Assembly (NCBI GenBank): GCA_002749535.1
Contig: MZZL01000408.1
Location: 1,355,465 to 1,419,464, forward strand
Reading direction: 5' to 3'
Source of the DNA: Apophysomyces variabilis
Lineage: Eukaryota > Mucoromycota > Mucoromycetes > Mucorales > Mucoraceae
DNA length: 64,000 bases
A model generated the notes under the pieces. It searched no databases. It worked only from the letters and a program-made list of their open reading frames with translations, and had not been told where the DNA came from. Shown piece by piece: positions 61,928-64,000 of the stretch. The position numbers and the translations under genes were made by a program. Within the stretch, counting starts at the first letter, position 1, and each line of letters begins with the position of its first letter.

Positions 61928-63428
61928 TTAGAATCCTTCCAACTACAAGTATTAATGCATGTTAATGGATTCTTCCTTATTCATGTCTTTCAATTTGCCT
62001 TCCCAGAGAACTTACCCCATCCTGTTGTCCATTCTCGAATGCTTGTGCAATACGTGGATCGTGCCCATAATTAGGCCACAGTGATGCTAAGAAAGTGTAG
62101 GCGCCCCGTTTCAAAGCTTCCAAAAACGTAGCGGGCGTCTCCGGATGCGTACCAGCAGAAGCCGCCGGCAATGATGGTGACGATCCCGCTGTATCTGTAC
62201 CTGCAGCTATATCTGTAGGTGTAGTTGATGACGGTGAGGATGGTGACGATGATGGCGCGGCTTGTGATGAGTCTCTTTGTACGTTATTTGAAGTGGCATT
62301 CGCAGAAAGTGGGCTTGTTGCTGCACTACCAGTAAATGCCGGCCCTGGAGCTGTTGCTAATTTACCGGATTTAGCACATTAGCAATTTTTTTTTGTCTCC
62401 ACGATATAGAGAAATAATGATTACCTCTGACCGGCTCGTTTCCAAGACGGCCAAGTTCCTCAAGGGATACTCGCCGTATCACAACACGTAACCTGCCCGT
62501 CTGGTATAAAAAGAAAATAAACGCAGCAATATGGAAGAAAACGATGCGATAGATATTGGCTCCTTGGCACATTATAAATAAAATCACGATGAGTTTCATC
62601 GCAAGCCATATCGAGGTTGCTCTCTGAACTTCATTGCGAGCTCGATGGACACTAGATGCGGGCGAAGTATTTTGTTGTTGTTGTTGTTGCTGAGGATGAC
62701 TTTGTTGTGGAGTTTGTAGGTAATAGGTATTTTGCGCTGTCGGTAAAGGATGGTTTGGTAAGGATGGAAGGTTATACGCCGGTACAAGGACAGGTGCAAG
62801 GAAATACTGGCCACTATACATCACACCCAAGTTTAGTGTTCTCTTGCTAAAGTGTTTTCCAGTATGTGTTTTCTTCCTGACTTACTTAATCGCTACCACC
62901 TGGTATCCTCCCGGTAACAGAGCTGGATAAGTAGTGGCTGTGAACGATGGCTGAGAAGGATTCGGCATCTGCTGCTGGTCAGGCTGCTGTGATGTCTCTC
63001 GTAATGGCGCTTGCTGTTGCTGCGACAAATTCGTTGTGTTCGTTGCGACAGGAGGGGCGGCTGTACTATTTGTCATCTTTGCCGACGGTTTAACGACCAA
63101 GTGGAATGTAGGCAATGTGCTTAGATCGGCCTGTACAAGAAAAAAAATCCGATAAGCTTTCGACTGCTGTAAAAATATTCAACTATTTTACTTTTTCCAA
63201 AATGTGTTTCATAATTGCTGCATCTTCCAATAACTTTCCACCGTAAATGACCCTTTGGTCGCCCGGTGATGGCCTTTGGGGATGAACTGACTGTATCCGT
63301 TTTTTCAATGCCCGAACGGTGGAATCCGAGGCGATGGTTACTGTGAGTGTTTCATTTAAGGAAGGAGATCGTATCTGCACTGTCAACGTATCGTTCGTAT
63401 AATGTTCGTCTTTCTCCAAAGAGGTCAT
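61928..63428 (-). CDS. HERP-like ubiquitin-like ER membrane protein (ERAD)
   Basis: HERP proteins sit in the ER membrane and organise the Hrd1 ubiquitin-ligase complex for ER-associated degradation. The start at 63428 gives MTSLEKDEHYTNDTLTVQIR. The N-terminal ubiquitin-like domain includes TVRALKKRIQSVHPQRPSPG and QRVIYGGKLLEDAAIMKHIL. A Q/P/S-rich linker follows, with AINGQYFLAPVLVPAYNLPS formed by splicing. Two hydrophobic segments come next (WLAMKLIVILFIMCQGANIY and FHIAAFIFFLYQTGRLRVV), as in HERP. The tail has ATFLEALKRGAYTFLASLWP and NYGHDPRIAQAFENGQQDG. A perfect GTAAGT donor there splices to TTGGAAGGATTCTAA, ending LEGF at 61928; reading through instead ends at 61977. Family call by domain order. 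Confidence 0.75.
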
Positions 63429-64000
63429 TGATAAGGAAAATGTCTTTTCTATGCTTCGCAGTACAGCAAGTGGAAAAAAGCACTCCACTCCGGAGAGAGT
63501 TAGTGGTGCATTGGTAAGCAGTCACATATGATTCCATCCAATGACTTCCTTACAAGTTCTCCACCAAGCAGCTGTGCTGTCTGGATAAACTGCTTCCCCA
63601 TAGATCTGCTACCCGTCTCCTTGAATAGGATCTAAAATGATGCAGATAGCATAAGACCGTTCTGTAATAGATGATATATTATCGACAGCTGAGATTTGGA
63701 GATGTTCTTAATACAAGACTCCGAGCATGGCTAAAAGAAAACTTCTCAAGGCTTAAATTTCACAACTAATATACTGTAAATGTCACGATGGAGCCGCTCT
63801 TTGTTTAGCAGCTGTTATAGAACACGTATAAACCAACGTTCAACAAAAGACATGTAAAACCGAGATATGAAGTTTAAGGTACAGATTTGCAGAAACCAAG
63901 GCGGTTTTTCTTTTGTTAAGTTTCCCGCATGAACTATTTTCTCCAGGTCAGTAGAGTGAAAGAATCATTTTATCGGGACGAAACTTGGACCTTTCTGATC
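63429..64000. other. Upstream region of the HERP-like gene; window end
   Basis: The minus-strand stretch around 63520-63635 (SRSMGKQFIQTAQLLGGELV) looks protein-like but has no partner and ends at a stop near 63500. It could be the last exon of a gene lying beyond the window or an upstream exon. No call is made. Confidence 0.3.

Overview
The window is eukaryotic and reads as a fungal chromosome segment, most likely Mucoromycota (Mucorales-like). The evidence is AT-rich intergenic DNA, many short introns (about 42-70 nt) with GT..AG ends and CTAAC/CTAAT-like branch sites, and single-copy fungal genes on both strands. TnpB/Fanzor-like proteins of a type I associate with Mucorales, and an Integrator-type INTS11 nuclease, point away from the yeasts. 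All gene models below were spliced by eye from conserved protein motifs and reading-frame phase; no alignment or RNA evidence was available.

Left part (1-21.7 kb): a housekeeping block. It holds a Num1/Mcp5-type cortical anchor (-), a USP7/Ubp15 deubiquitinase (-), the U1 snRNP factor LUC7 (+, with a 7-nt microexon), a cyclin K/Ctk2-type cyclin (+), an indoleamine 2,3-dioxygenase (-), the tRNA adenosine deaminase TAD2 (+) and a Ptc2/3-type PP2C phosphatase (-).

Middle part (21.7-37 kb): a gene-poor, accessory-looking stretch. It contains a doubtful multi-exon gene (23.8-25.4 kb) and two RuvC-type TnpB/Fanzor-like genes facing each other tail to tail. The plus-strand copy (28.1-30.8 kb) keeps a D-E-D RuvC motif set. 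The minus-strand copy (31.3-33.9 kb) is broken by several frameshifts and has Asn where the first catalytic Asp is expected. A third possible relic lies near 36 kb, followed by a short inverted repeat. GC-rich hairpins sit at the stop codons of both larger copies, where guide-RNA precursors of this nuclease family are usually encoded.

Right part (37-64 kb): housekeeping again. In order: a P5-type protein disulfide isomerase (+), a small Kre9/Knh1-like secreted protein (+), translation factor eIF5B (+) convergent with INTS11 (-), TVP23 (+), two tandem Dal5-type MFS permeases (-,-), a small membrane protein of unknown family (-), a BAG-domain protein (-), an unknown gene with only its 3' exons visible (-), a pirin (+) and a HERP-like ubiquitin-like ER membrane protein (-).

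Together the genes cover ubiquitin/ERAD (USP7, HERP-like, BAG), RNA processing (LUC7, INTS11, cyclin K, TAD2), translation (eIF5B) and secretion (PDI, TVP23, Kre9-like). They are ordinary eukaryotic neighbours rather than an operon. The most unusual content is the Fanzor-like cluster and several atypical introns: a microexon, start codons split off by an intron, GC-AG introns, and stop-free introns of 3n length.
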